DNA of 6,789 bases from Maricaulis sp965657935 (GCA_965657935.1 CBFHQE010000135.1:1-6789); one strand, 5' to 3'; shown: positions 1 through 6,480, numbered from the stretch's first letter. Numbers and translations are program-made. The notes: generated by a model from the letters alone, not told the origin.

Positions 1-1
1 C

Positions 2-904
2 CATTCCTCAGTCGTGGAAACCGGCGCGTCGCCATCTCCCCACGAGCTGAGCATACTTTATTCAACTGCGGCCGCGATGGAGCCCGATGATCCGGCGCTT
101 GCGCCTGGTTTGCGTCAAAGAACGGACCTGGTAATTGCGCTCGTTGAGCAGGCTTTGAATTCACCGGAGTTGAATCGCGCCTGGCCCCGTTCCGTCGAGG
201 GGATCATGAATGAGTTTGAAGCCCTTCGCCAACTCGCGACCTTGCTGGAGTTTATCGGTGAAACGGAGCGCGGGCGTCAGACCTGGCAAGTGCTGGCGCT
301 GGCCCGCGGGGGCTATCAGGACCGCCTCAACGTCGCTCGTCTGAGCCATTTGTCGGGCGATAGTGACGCTGCGCTTGAGTGGCTTGTCCTGGCGCTGAGA
401 CAGGGGACGGGACGCAACCGCCGGCAGGCCTGGGAGCTCTTCGCGGACCTGGCCGAAGTCCGCGGTGAAGTGGAGGTGTCTGCAGCGGCCCGGTCACATG
501 CCGGGAGTTTTCACGACAATGCTCCGACAGATCTGAGTATAGGTCATCCTCCCTGCCACGCTTCGACAGTAAGGGAAGTTGTAACCCAGCGGGCGATCGC
601 AACGGTTTATGGTGGCGAGTTTCCTGATGAGAGCTGGTATGATGAGGTGGCATATCCGCAACTGTGCTCCAGTCGGCCGCCACTCTCCGAAATATCGCTC
701 GCGAGCGAACCGGATTGTCCGGAGTGTTCAGGCGACATGCTCGACCTGTACTGGGATATTCGCCGGGGTGAGTGCGCGAGATTGGACAATCAGCATGTCG
801 GCTCCCCCGACATCACCGAAAACTGCCTCGACTTTTACGATGCCGACGGTAATTTCCAGCCCAATGGCAGCCGCCCCAATTCTCCCCCAAATCATCACAA
901 TTGA
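2..904 (+). CDS. Hypothetical protein, TPR-like helical region and Cys-rich C-terminus, probably 5'-partial
   Basis: I do not recognise this protein. The reading frame is open to the left edge. The first possible start, GTG at 14, has no purine-rich ribosome site in the 13 bases before it, so the gene probably begins outside the window. Numbering from that GTG gives 296 residues ending in TGA at 902-904. Residues about 65-160 are alanine/leucine-rich helices with a TPR-like look (for example LRQLATLLEFIGETERGRQT and DAALEWLVLALRQG), suggesting a protein-interaction scaffold. The last 116 residues hold all six cysteines (181, 218, 235, 238, 254, 271), including a CPEC motif, and the tail is rich in Pro and Asn. 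No membrane segment is visible in this part; a signal peptide could lie upstream. A same-strand tonB-like gene follows after 186 bases, so a link to envelope function is possible but unproven. Coding is well supported; function is unknown. Confidence 0.72.
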   Translation, partial: HSSVVETGASPSPHELSILYSTAAAMEPDDPALAPGLRQRTDLVIALVEQALNSPELNRAWPRSVEGIMNEFEALRQLATLLEFIGETERGRQTWQVLALARGGYQDRLNVARLSHLSGDSDAALEWLVLALRQGTGRNRRQAWELFADLAEVRGEVEVSAAARSHAGSFHDNAPTDLSIGHPPCHASTVREVVTQRAIATVYGGEFPDESWYDEVAYPQLCSSRPPLSEISLASEPDCPECSGDMLDLYWDIRRGECARLDNQHVGSPDITENCLDFYDADGNFQPNGSRPNSPPNHHN

Positions 905-1090
905 TCTCAATCGCGGCACGCTTTTGCCGTGAGAGCGGGGTCTGATGAGGATGCGACGCGGTGCTGAGTTGTAGTGCCGTGTCGCCCTCGGCAGACGGGT
1001 CAGAGGGGTTTTGATCCGGGGATCTGGCGGGGTACAGGGGCGTTTGCCCGGTTGGGCCATGACGGCATCTGCCCATGGGGAGGTAGACCC
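905..1090 (+). promoter_or_regulatory. Intergenic leader upstream of the TonB gene, weak promoter candidate
   Basis: No gene is supported here, although the tonB frame stays open upstream to a GTG at 974. A weak sigma-70-like pair can be seen: TTGATC at 1011-1016 and TACAGG at 1033-1038, spaced 16 bases. Next to it is a short GATCC/GGATC inverted repeat (1013-1024). I see no clear terminator for the preceding gene, so read-through from it is possible. The promoter call is tentative; only the leader role of the region is reasonably safe. Confidence 0.25.
1077..1083 (+). promoter_or_regulatory. Ribosome binding site deciding the TonB start
   Basis: GGGGAGG lies 7 bases before the GTG at 1091. 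It supports this start over the in-frame GTG at 974, which would add 39 residues, rich in Pro, Arg and Gly, ahead of the membrane anchor and has no comparable ribosome site. Confidence 0.7.
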
Positions 1091-1699
1091 GTGAATATTG
1101 CACTTAGAACACCTTTGGTCCTGCCGCTGGCGGCAGGCGTGACCGTGGGATTATTCCTGATGATGCGGGCCCTGATTGATATCGGGCCGGTCACCTTCGA
1201 GGAGGCGGCACCTGACCTTCAGATCGAGATGAATCTGGAGGTACCCGATGCTGAAGCTCGGGGCGGCAGGGAGATGCCGGAGCCGGAACCCATCGACCCG
1301 CCTCCCGCTGTACGGCCAAGCCCGGTGGACCCAGCTGTGCCGGACCAGACAGCGTCCATGGAAAACTACGATGTGCCGGCCATCGAGCCACCGCGTGTGA
1401 CCAATACGACAGGGCCGATCCGCCTCGATGGCAATCCGACACCCGTGGTGCGTATCAACCCGGTTTATCCGGACAATCTCGCGATGCGCGGTGTTGAGGG
1501 GCAGTGCGACATGATCTTCGACATCCTGCCTAATGGCACGACGACGAATGTGCGCGTCCTGTCCTGCAGCAATCGCGGATTTGAACGCGCCTCGATTCGC
1601 GCCATTGAACGCTGGCGTTACAACCCGCAAGTCCGCAATGGCGCACCCACCACCTATCAGGGCGCCCGCACACAATTGCTGTACGCCCTGGAAGGCTAG
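1091..1699 (+). CDS. tonB: TonB family energy transducer
   Basis: This is a TonB-type protein that would carry inner-membrane proton-motive energy, via ExbB/ExbD, to TonB-dependent outer-membrane receptors for iron complexes or other nutrients. From the GTG at 1091 it is 202 residues. Residues about 7-28 form one hydrophobic membrane anchor with a short cytoplasmic N-terminus. Residues about 62-105 are an acidic, proline-rich periplasmic linker (EPEPIDPPP). Residues about 119-200 are the TonB C-terminal domain, with the family's NPVYPDNLAMRGVEG opening, an FDILPNGTTTNVRVLS strand region and the FERASIRAIERWRYNP helix. Cys139 and Cys159 could form a disulfide in the periplasm. It is slightly shorter than E. 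coli TonB (239 residues), and the linker lacks the long Lys-Pro/Glu-Pro repeats. No exbB, exbD or receptor gene is in the window, so this may be one of several TonB paralogues. An intrinsic terminator follows 48 bases after the stop. Confidence 0.88.
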   Translation: MNIALRTPLVLPLAAGVTVGLFLMMRALIDIGPVTFEEAAPDLQIEMNLEVPDAEARGGREMPEPEPIDPPPAVRPSPVDPAVPDQTASMENYDVPAIEPPRVTNTTGPIRLDGNPTPVVRINPVYPDNLAMRGVEGQCDMIFDILPNGTTTNVRVLSCSNRGFERASIRAIERWRYNPQVRNGAPTTYQGARTQLLYALEG

Positions 1700-1746
1700 C
1701 CAAAACCCGGTCCTCGTTCTTTCTGTGGTCTTGCGAGGACCAGGTC

Positions 1747-1783
1747 GCCCGCTGCGTCGTCGCAACGCAGCGGGCATTTCTTT
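1747..1783 (+). terminator. Intrinsic terminator of the TonB gene
   Basis: A perfect 11-bp stem, GCCCGCTGCGT (1747-1757) with ACGCAGCGGGC (1765-1775), closes a 7-base loop and is followed by ATTTCTTT. The T-tract is interrupted but the stem is very stable. It sits 48 bases after the tonB stop, in the right orientation. Confidence 0.82.
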
Positions 1784-1819
1784 GATCTCAGGCCAAATCG
1801 TTGCGCTCGCGGCTCCGCC

Positions 1820-1869
1820 TTTATCCCTCTCCCCCACGGGGAGAGGTCGAGCGAAGCGAGAGTAAGGGG
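1820..1869. repeat. Dispersed-type intergenic palindromic repeat
   Basis: A perfect 9-bp stem, CCTCTCCCC (1826-1834) with GGGGAGAGG (1838-1846), has a 3-base loop and is followed by TCGAGCGAAGCGAGAGTAAG and GGG. Hairpins of this form followed by a GCGAAGC segment and a closing G-run are, from memory, common as dispersed intergenic repeats in alphaproteobacteria. It lies between the two facing terminators of convergent genes. Its copy number cannot be judged from one window. A related, more diverged arrangement occurs near 6481-6622. Confidence 0.6.
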
Positions 1870-1870
1870 C

Positions 1871-1910
1871 CAAAACAAAAAAAGGCGCGGACCTCACAGC
1901 CCGCGCCTTT
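1871..1910 (-). terminator. Intrinsic terminator of the MFS-msrB-peptidase operon
   Basis: Read on the minus strand, AAAGGCGCGG (from 1910) pairs perfectly with CCGCGCCTTT (to 1881) over 10 bp around a 10-base loop. It is followed by an uninterrupted run of seven T (1883-1877), then GTTTTGG. This is a textbook rho-independent terminator starting 19 bases after the peptidase stop codon. Confidence 0.9.
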
Positions 1911-1929
1911 CCTCGAACTTCGGAGCGAA

Positions 1930-4191
1930 TTATTCCGCCGCGATGTCGTCGACCTCGCCATCGGCCAGGCCGGTGACCATGAGGGCGAAGGCCCAGTTGA
2001 GAGCCACTTCGCGCAGGCTGTCGAAACGGCCGGACGCGCCGCCATGGCCGGCACCCATATTCATTTTCAGCAGGGTGAGGCCGTCATCGGTGCGTCGATC
2101 ACGCATGCGGGCGACATATTTGGTCGGCTCCCAATACGTCACGCGCGGATCGGTCAGGCCGCCCGTCGCCAGGATGTGCGGATAGGCTGTTTCGGTGATC
2201 TGGTCGTAGGGGCTGTATTCGATCATCGTCTGATAATCCTCAGCGCTCTCGATCGGATTACCCCATTCCGGCCATTCCGGCGGCGTCAGCGGCAATTCCG
2301 CGTCCGACATGGTGTTGATCACGTCCACAAACGGCACCGCTGCAATGGCACCGGCAAACAGGTCCGGCTGCAGGTTGACCGCAGCACCGACCAGAAGGCC
2401 ACCGGCCGACCCGCCATAGGCGACGATATTGCCGCGCGAGGTGTATCCTTCAGCAGCCAGGGCTTCACCCGCCGAGACGAAGTCCCGGAACGTGTTCATC
2501 TTCAGCTCGAGCTTGCCGTCCAGATACCACTGATATCCCCGCGCCATGGAGCCGCGAATATGGGCGATGGCATAGACCATGCCGCGATCCGCCAGCGAAA
2601 GCGGCGTGACGCGGAAGCTGGCCGGGATGGTGATGCCGTAAGAACCGTAGCCATAGAGCATCAGCGGCGCAGACCCGTCGATCGGCGTATCGCGGTGATG
2701 CAGGATGGTGACCGGGATCTCTACTCCGTCATGACCCGGGGCCATGATGCGGCGGACGACATAGTCTTCGGCATTGTGACCGGAGGGGACTTCCTGACGC
2801 TTGCGCAGCACCCGCTCGCGCGAGCGCATGTTGTAGTCATAGGTCTCTTCAGGGGTGGACGGGCTTTCATAGGAGAAACGCAGGCGATCGACCGCGAACT
2901 CGTAGCCGCCCGACATGCCGAGCGAATATGCCTCTTCAGCAAAGGCGATCTCGTGCTCTTCACCGGTGGCGTATTCGTGCACGACAATGCGCGGCAGGGC
3001 GTTTTCACGCTCGGAACGCACCAGCCAGTCTTCAAAACCGATTACACCATTGACCAGAACACCGGGACGGTGGGCGACAAAATCTTCCCAATTCTCGCGG
3101 CCCGGATTGTCCAGCGGAGCAGTGACGATCTTGAAATCGACCGCGCCGTCCGCATTGGTCCGGAAGTAAAACCTGTCGGTGGCCTCGGTCAGATAATATT
3201 CGACGCCATCCTCTCGGGCTGCGATCAGCATCGGCTCGGCTGTCGGATCTGAAGCATCAAGAACACGGATCTCGTTGGAGGTATGACCCCCGGCATTGAT
3301 GACGATGTAGTTCTCGCCATCAGACGCGCCGACGCTGACGAAGAAACCCGGATCTTCCTCATCGTAAAGCAGTTCAGACGGGCCGCCATCGCGGTTCTGG
3401 CGATAAACGCGCTTGGAGCGGCCATTGTCATCGCGCCAGACCCAATAAAGGGTTGAACTGTCATTGGCCCAGACAAAGTCGCCCGTGCTCTCGTCCGTCA
3501 GCGTGGCGATGACGGCGCCGGTCGCGACTTCGCGGATGATGATCTCGTAGTATTCCGAACCGCGTGTATCGACGGCATAGGCCACAAATTCATGGTTCGG
3601 GCTGTGTCCGACATTGCCAAAGTCCAGATAGTCAAAATCACCGGCCTCGGCATCGCCATCGATGAGGATTTCCTCATCGCCCGTGGGCTCACCGGTTTCC
3701 GGATCGATCGGGCGGCGGGAAAATACCGGATACTGGCCACCTTCACGATAGCGCGTGAAGTATTCGTAGTTGCCATGCGGCTGCGGCACAGAACTGTCGT
3801 CTTCCTTGATGCGACCGCGGATCTCCTGGAAAATCCGTTCCTGCAGCGCTTCGGTCGGCTCCATGACGGCGTCGAGATAGCTGTTCTCGGCATCCAGAAC
3901 GGCGCGGATGTCGTCCTGCAGCGTCTCCGGCTCGCGCATGACCTGCTGCCAGTTCTCGTCCTTGATCCACTGGTATTCGTCCACCCGGGTGAAGCCGACC
4001 TGTTCAATGGTCACCGGGCGCTGTTCGACCTGCGGGGCTTCCAGCCCCCGCGCGCGCTCGATGAGGGCGGAGGTCGCCGTCTCTGGTGTCTGTGAGTTCA
4101 TGGAAGTCTCCTGGCTGCAAGCGGCGAGGGTGACGGCGGCAAAGCCGGTCACTGCGCCCCTGAGCATGGTCGTCGAAAATCTGTGTTTCAC
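1930..4191 (-). CDS. ptrB: Lipoprotein oligopeptidase B (S9A family serine peptidase)
   Basis: This is a prolyl-oligopeptidase-fold serine peptidase of the oligopeptidase B group, which cuts short peptides after Arg or Lys. It has 753 residues against about 690 for E. coli PtrB; much of the extra length is at the N-terminus. Residues 1-25 form a lipoprotein signal ending in the lipobox LAAC, with Cys25 the predicted lipidated residue, so it should act outside the cytoplasm, anchored to a membrane, unlike cytosolic PtrB. Residues about 120-475 are the beta-propeller gate and about 480-740 the alpha/beta-hydrolase domain. The triad is Ser595 (GGSAGG), Asp681 (GGLTDPRV) and His716 (GAGHGG). These spacings (86 and 35) match the 85 and 35 I recall for E. 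coli. In the S1 pocket Phe621 and Glu639 are kept, but the second glutamate (E. coli Glu578) is Pro641. The start is GTG at 4191, with GGGGAG six bases upstream. It is last in the operon, 27 bases after msrB. The catalytic call is firm; the exact P1 preference is uncertain. Confidence 0.93.
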   Translation of the reverse strand: MKHRFSTTMLRGAVTGFAAVTLAACSQETSMNSQTPETATSALIERARGLEAPQVEQRPVTIEQVGFTRVDEYQWIKDENWQQVMREPETLQDDIRAVLDAENSYLDAVMEPTEALQERIFQEIRGRIKEDDSSVPQPHGNYEYFTRYREGGQYPVFSRRPIDPETGEPTGDEEILIDGDAEAGDFDYLDFGNVGHSPNHEFVAYAVDTRGSEYYEIIIREVATGAVIATLTDESTGDFVWANDSSTLYWVWRDDNGRSKRVYRQNRDGGPSELLYDEEDPGFFVSVGASDGENYIVINAGGHTSNEIRVLDASDPTAEPMLIAAREDGVEYYLTEATDRFYFRTNADGAVDFKIVTAPLDNPGRENWEDFVAHRPGVLVNGVIGFEDWLVRSERENALPRIVVHEYATGEEHEIAFAEEAYSLGMSGGYEFAVDRLRFSYESPSTPEETYDYNMRSRERVLRKRQEVPSGHNAEDYVVRRIMAPGHDGVEIPVTILHHRDTPIDGSAPLMLYGYGSYGITIPASFRVTPLSLADRGMVYAIAHIRGSMARGYQWYLDGKLELKMNTFRDFVSAGEALAAEGYTSRGNIVAYGGSAGGLLVGAAVNLQPDLFAGAIAAVPFVDVINTMSDAELPLTPPEWPEWGNPIESAEDYQTMIEYSPYDQITETAYPHILATGGLTDPRVTYWEPTKYVARMRDRRTDDGLTLLKMNMGAGHGGASGRFDSLREVALNWAFALMVTGLADGEVDDIAAE

Positions 4192-4212
4192 TTTACTCTC
4201 CCCTGGCCACAG

Positions 4213-4228
4213 GACGGATCAGTCCGTC
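4213..4228 (-). other. Small hairpin with the msrB stop codon in its loop
   Basis: On the minus strand GACGGA pairs with TCCGTC around the 4-base loop CTGA, which contains the msrB stop codon TGA. It lies just ahead of the ribosome site of the peptidase gene. There is no T-tract, so it is not a terminator. It could act as an RNA stability or processing element, or be a chance structure. Confidence 0.3.
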
Positions 4229-4620
4229 TCAGGGCGGAAATTCAACACGGTGCCATTGATACAGTAGCGCAGACCGTCCGGGCCCGGTCCATCCGGGAAA
4301 ACATGACCCAGATGGGCGCCGCAATTGGCACAATGCACTTCGGTGCGCGGCAGGGCCAGCTTGAGGTCTTCCTTGGTCTCCACAGCGCCCTGGCGAGCGA
4401 CCTGCGAGAAGGAGGGCCAGCCTGAGCCGGACTCATATTTGTCGTTGGCCGCAAAGAGGAATTCTCCGCAAACCGTACAGTGGTATTCACCGTCGCGTTT
4501 CTCGGTGTAGAGCGGGTGGGAGAAGGCGTATTCCGTGCCTTCGGAAAAAGCGATTGCGTCGGCTTCCGGGCTCAGCGTCTCGCGCAGCTTGGCGATCTCT
4601 GCATTACTCAGTTTCGGCAT
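4219..4620 (-). CDS. msrB: Peptide-methionine (R)-S-oxide reductase MsrB
   Basis: This enzyme reduces methionine-R-sulfoxide in oxidised proteins back to methionine, normally with thioredoxin as electron donor. At 133 residues it is a full-length single-domain MsrB. Visible family marks are the zinc cysteines Cys48/Cys51 (CTVC) and Cys97/Cys100 (CANC), the GSGWPSF substrate loop (65-71), HLGHVFPDGP (103-112), and catalytic Cys120 in RYCINGTVLNF. The usual resolving cysteine of the GCGWPSF form is Ser66 here, and no other free cysteine exists. There is no signal peptide, so it is cytoplasmic. The ATG at 4620 has AAGGAG seven bases upstream (4633-4628). Its first 17 bases overlap the end of the MFS gene, indicating translational coupling. 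The peptidase gene follows after 27 bases. Confidence 0.96.
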   Translation of the reverse strand: MPKLSNAEIAKLRETLSPEADAIAFSEGTEYAFSHPLYTEKRDGEYHCTVCGEFLFAANDKYESGSGWPSFSQVARQGAVETKEDLKLALPRTEVHCANCGAHLGHVFPDGPGPDGLRYCINGTVLNFRPETD

Positions 4621-5935
4621 TTTCGCGCTCCTTCGGCTTGTGTTTCAGCGCGACGGGTTCGGCACGCTTTACCGACAAGATAGGTGTTGCGATGGAAATG
4701 AGAACCAGGACCAGTCCCAGACCGATCATCGGGATGAGTGCGGCGGGGCGCGCACCGATGGCACCGACAATCGGCCCCATCAGCAGAATGCCGGCCGGCA
4801 TGCCGCCAAACAGTCCAAGCTGATAAACAGACATCACACGGGCCAGCTTGTCCGGAGGCGCCTGTTCCTGCACGACCGACCGGCTGAGCGAGATGGCAAT
4901 GCCCGCACCCAGGCCCCAGGCAAAGACCAGCCCGTAGAGCGACCAGAAGGGGATCGGCGCGGCAAAGGCACCAACCGCCAGCACTGTCACCCCCTGTGCC
5001 GCGATCAGTGCGCGGCCCGGGCGTTCGATCTGGCCGAACTTGACCAGCAGGATGTTGGCAACAAAGGCGCCCAGCCAGAATGTCACCATCAGGCTGGACA
5101 GTTCCGGATATCCGCCGCCATAGGCATCGCGGATCAGGATCGGGATCAGGACGAGGAAGGCGCCGCCGACGATGAAAACCCCGATCGCCACCATGATCGC
5201 CGTCATCGGCATTAAAACCGGTGAGTGCAGCACAGCGTCGAGGCCATCCTTGAGATCTCGCAACGGGTGTTCGGTCGACTTGTTCCGCTTGGAGCCAAGG
5301 CGCGGCAGAAAGGCTGCGGACAACCCTCCGATGACCAGGCCAACACCCATCATGAAGAAAAGCGGGCCGGGGCCTGTGATGGCGGCGAAATAGCCCGCGG
5401 CCATGCCGGCGATCTGGGCGCCGAACTGGACAGCCGATGCCATGACGACGGCCCGTTGCAGCTCGATGCCGCCATGGCGGGTCTTGGCTGAAATGCGGAC
5501 GATCGGATTGATGGCACTATCGCGTGCCGGCATTACGAAACCCCCGGCAACGCCGACCAGGGCCGCGAAAATGACCAGGTTCATATAGCTCAGTATGTCG
5601 CCCATCATCATCGCGGCGAGACCGATCGTGCACAGGCCGGCGAACAGGTAGAAATAGAAGATGATGCCTCGCCGGTCCTTGCGCTCGGCAAGCACACCAG
5701 CGGCGGGCAGCAACAGCGCCATGGGCGCCGTCAGGGCAGCTTGGGCGAAACTCAGTCGTTCCGGGCTTTCCATCAGTGTGAAGGTGATCACGCCGGGAAA
5801 CAGCGTCGTTTGCAGTCCGAAACCGAAAAACCAGCCTGCGACCAGCACGAGATAGGCGCCAAAGGGCGGCATGCGCAGCTTGCGGTTTCCGGCGAGGGGA
5901 CGAAACAGCGGCAAATCGGTTTTCCTGGCTGACAT
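4604..5935 (-). CDS. MFS transporter, EntS/MFS_3-like
   Basis: This is a major facilitator superfamily permease of about 443 residues in the inner membrane, most likely a proton-driven exporter of a small molecule. About twelve hydrophobic segments can be drawn, at roughly 26-48, 65-84, 92-113, 116-137, 160-184, 191-212, 243-268, 280-300, 308-328, 331-352, 369-392 and 398-420 (numbered from the GTG at 5938). A charged central loop (213-240) separates the two six-helix halves. GVLAERKDRR (81-90) is a motif A variant after helix 2. MPARDSAINPIV (136-147) and RSVVQEQAPPDKLARVMSV resemble the MFS_3 group, which includes the enterobactin exporter EntS. The substrate cannot be read from sequence. 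GTG (5938) and ATG (5935) are adjacent start candidates; I prefer ATG. No Shine-Dalgarno is visible and a palindrome covers the start. It is first in the operon, and its TAA overlaps msrB. Confidence 0.9.
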   Translation of the reverse strand: MSARKTDLPLFRPLAGNRKLRMPPFGAYLVLVAGWFFGFGLQTTLFPGVITFTLMESPERLSFAQAALTAPMALLLPAAGVLAERKDRRGIIFYFYLFAGLCTIGLAAMMMGDILSYMNLVIFAALVGVAGGFVMPARDSAINPIVRISAKTRHGGIELQRAVVMASAVQFGAQIAGMAAGYFAAITGPGPLFFMMGVGLVIGGLSAAFLPRLGSKRNKSTEHPLRDLKDGLDAVLHSPVLMPMTAIMVAIGVFIVGGAFLVLIPILIRDAYGGGYPELSSLMVTFWLGAFVANILLVKFGQIERPGRALIAAQGVTVLAVGAFAAPIPFWSLYGLVFAWGLGAGIAISLSRSVVQEQAPPDKLARVMSVYQLGLFGGMPAGILLMGPIVGAIGARPAALIPMIGLGLVLVLISIATPILSVKRAEPVALKHKPKERENAETE

Positions 5936-5960
5936 CACGAGAGCGCCAAGCGCTCGTGAT
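5933..5960 (-). promoter_or_regulatory. Palindrome covering the MFS start codon (operator or mRNA hairpin)
   Basis: ATCAC (5934-5938) pairs with GTGAT (5956-5960), and GAGCGC (5941-5946) with GCGCTC (5950-5955), giving 11 bp with a 2-base bulge (5939-5940) and a 3-base loop. In the minus-strand transcript the GTG codon and the first two bases of the ATG are inside the stem. No ribosome site is visible upstream. It may be an operator, a translation-gating hairpin, or, if the mRNA is leaderless, a site at the transcription start. The structure is directly visible; its role is inferred. Confidence 0.5.
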
Positions 5961-6043
5961 GGAGTGTGATTGGTATTGCGTCCTGTCTAGCAACATGTAG
6001 GGCTTAAGCAAATTCATCTGATGCAGGCCAAGGAGTCACTGCT
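5961..6043. promoter_or_regulatory. Divergent promoter region between the MFS operon and the DoxX-like gene
   Basis: The two genes point away from each other, so both promoters should lie here or in the neighbouring palindrome. A weak minus-strand candidate is TTGCTT (6011-6006) and TAGACA (5989-5984), spaced 16 bases. No convincing plus-strand pair was found. AAGGAG at 6030-6035 is the ribosome site of the DoxX-like gene, 8 bases before its ATG. Confidence 0.4.
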
Positions 6044-6475
6044 ATGAAAATGATTCGTCTGGGTGGCAGCGTAATTCTCGCGCTGTTTATGCTCTTCATG
6101 GGGGCGCAGAAGTTCGGCGCCTCCAATCCGGTCTTCTCCTATCTGGCCGCGAATTCCGGCATCGAGCTGTTCGAGCCGGTCATTCGCATGGCTACCGGTG
6201 TGGCCGAAGTCGTCGCGGCCCTGTTGCTGCTGGCAGGTGTGTTTGCCGGCAAGTTTCGCGGTCTCGGAGCAGTCTTGTCGCTGGGTGTCATCGGTGGCGC
6301 CATCGGCTTTCACCTCTCCCCCTGGCTTGGCATCAACGCTCCGGTCGCCTTCGCGGAAGGCGGTGGATATGAGTTCAGCCCGATGCTGTTCGGCATGGCG
6401 CTGGTCTTCGGACTGCTGTCGGCCGTCCTGGCCTTCATCGATCGCGAGCACCTGCCGGTCATCGGCAAGGGGTAG
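6044..6475 (+). CDS. DoxX family small integral membrane protein
   Basis: This is a 143-residue inner-membrane protein with four hydrophobic helices at about 5-22, 43-68, 72-93 and 111-133. The FMGAQKFG segment at the end of helix 1 and FEPVIRMATGVAEVVAALLLLAG in helix 2 match the DoxX/DoxD-like layout. Members have been linked to thiosulfate:quinone oxidoreductase subunits, thiol and oxidative stress, and surfactant-like roles, but most, including this one, have no assigned substrate. AAGGAG eight bases before the ATG sets the start. It is divergent from an operon containing msrB, which fits a loose redox theme but may be coincidence. The gene stands alone on its strand and ends in TAG at 6473-6475; no strong T-tract terminator follows. 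Confidence 0.85.
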   Translation: MKMIRLGGSVILALFMLFMGAQKFGASNPVFSYLAANSGIELFEPVIRMATGVAEVVAALLLLAGVFAGKFRGLGAVLSLGVIGGAIGFHLSPWLGINAPVAFAEGGGYEFSPMLFGMALVFGLLSAVLAFIDREHLPVIGKG

Positions 6476-6480
6476 GCTGG

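Noticed and set aside
974..1090. 39-residue N-terminal extension of TonB from the GTG at 974
   Set aside because: There is no ribosome site for it, its composition is unlike a secretion or anchor sequence, and GGGGAGG sits correctly before the GTG at 1091, which puts the membrane anchor at the N-terminus as expected.
1151..1897. Minus-strand open frame of 248 codons opposite tonB
   Set aside because: It overlaps the tonB coding region, the tonB terminator and the repeat, and its protein is Arg/Pro/His-rich with no motif. It is a shadow frame.
1801..3252. Long plus-strand open frame of 483 codons opposite the peptidase gene
   Set aside because: It is antisense to a clearly recognisable S9A peptidase with an intact triad, starts inside a repeat and runs through the terminator hairpin. 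Its protein shows no known fold or motif. Long antisense open frames are expected in high-GC genes.
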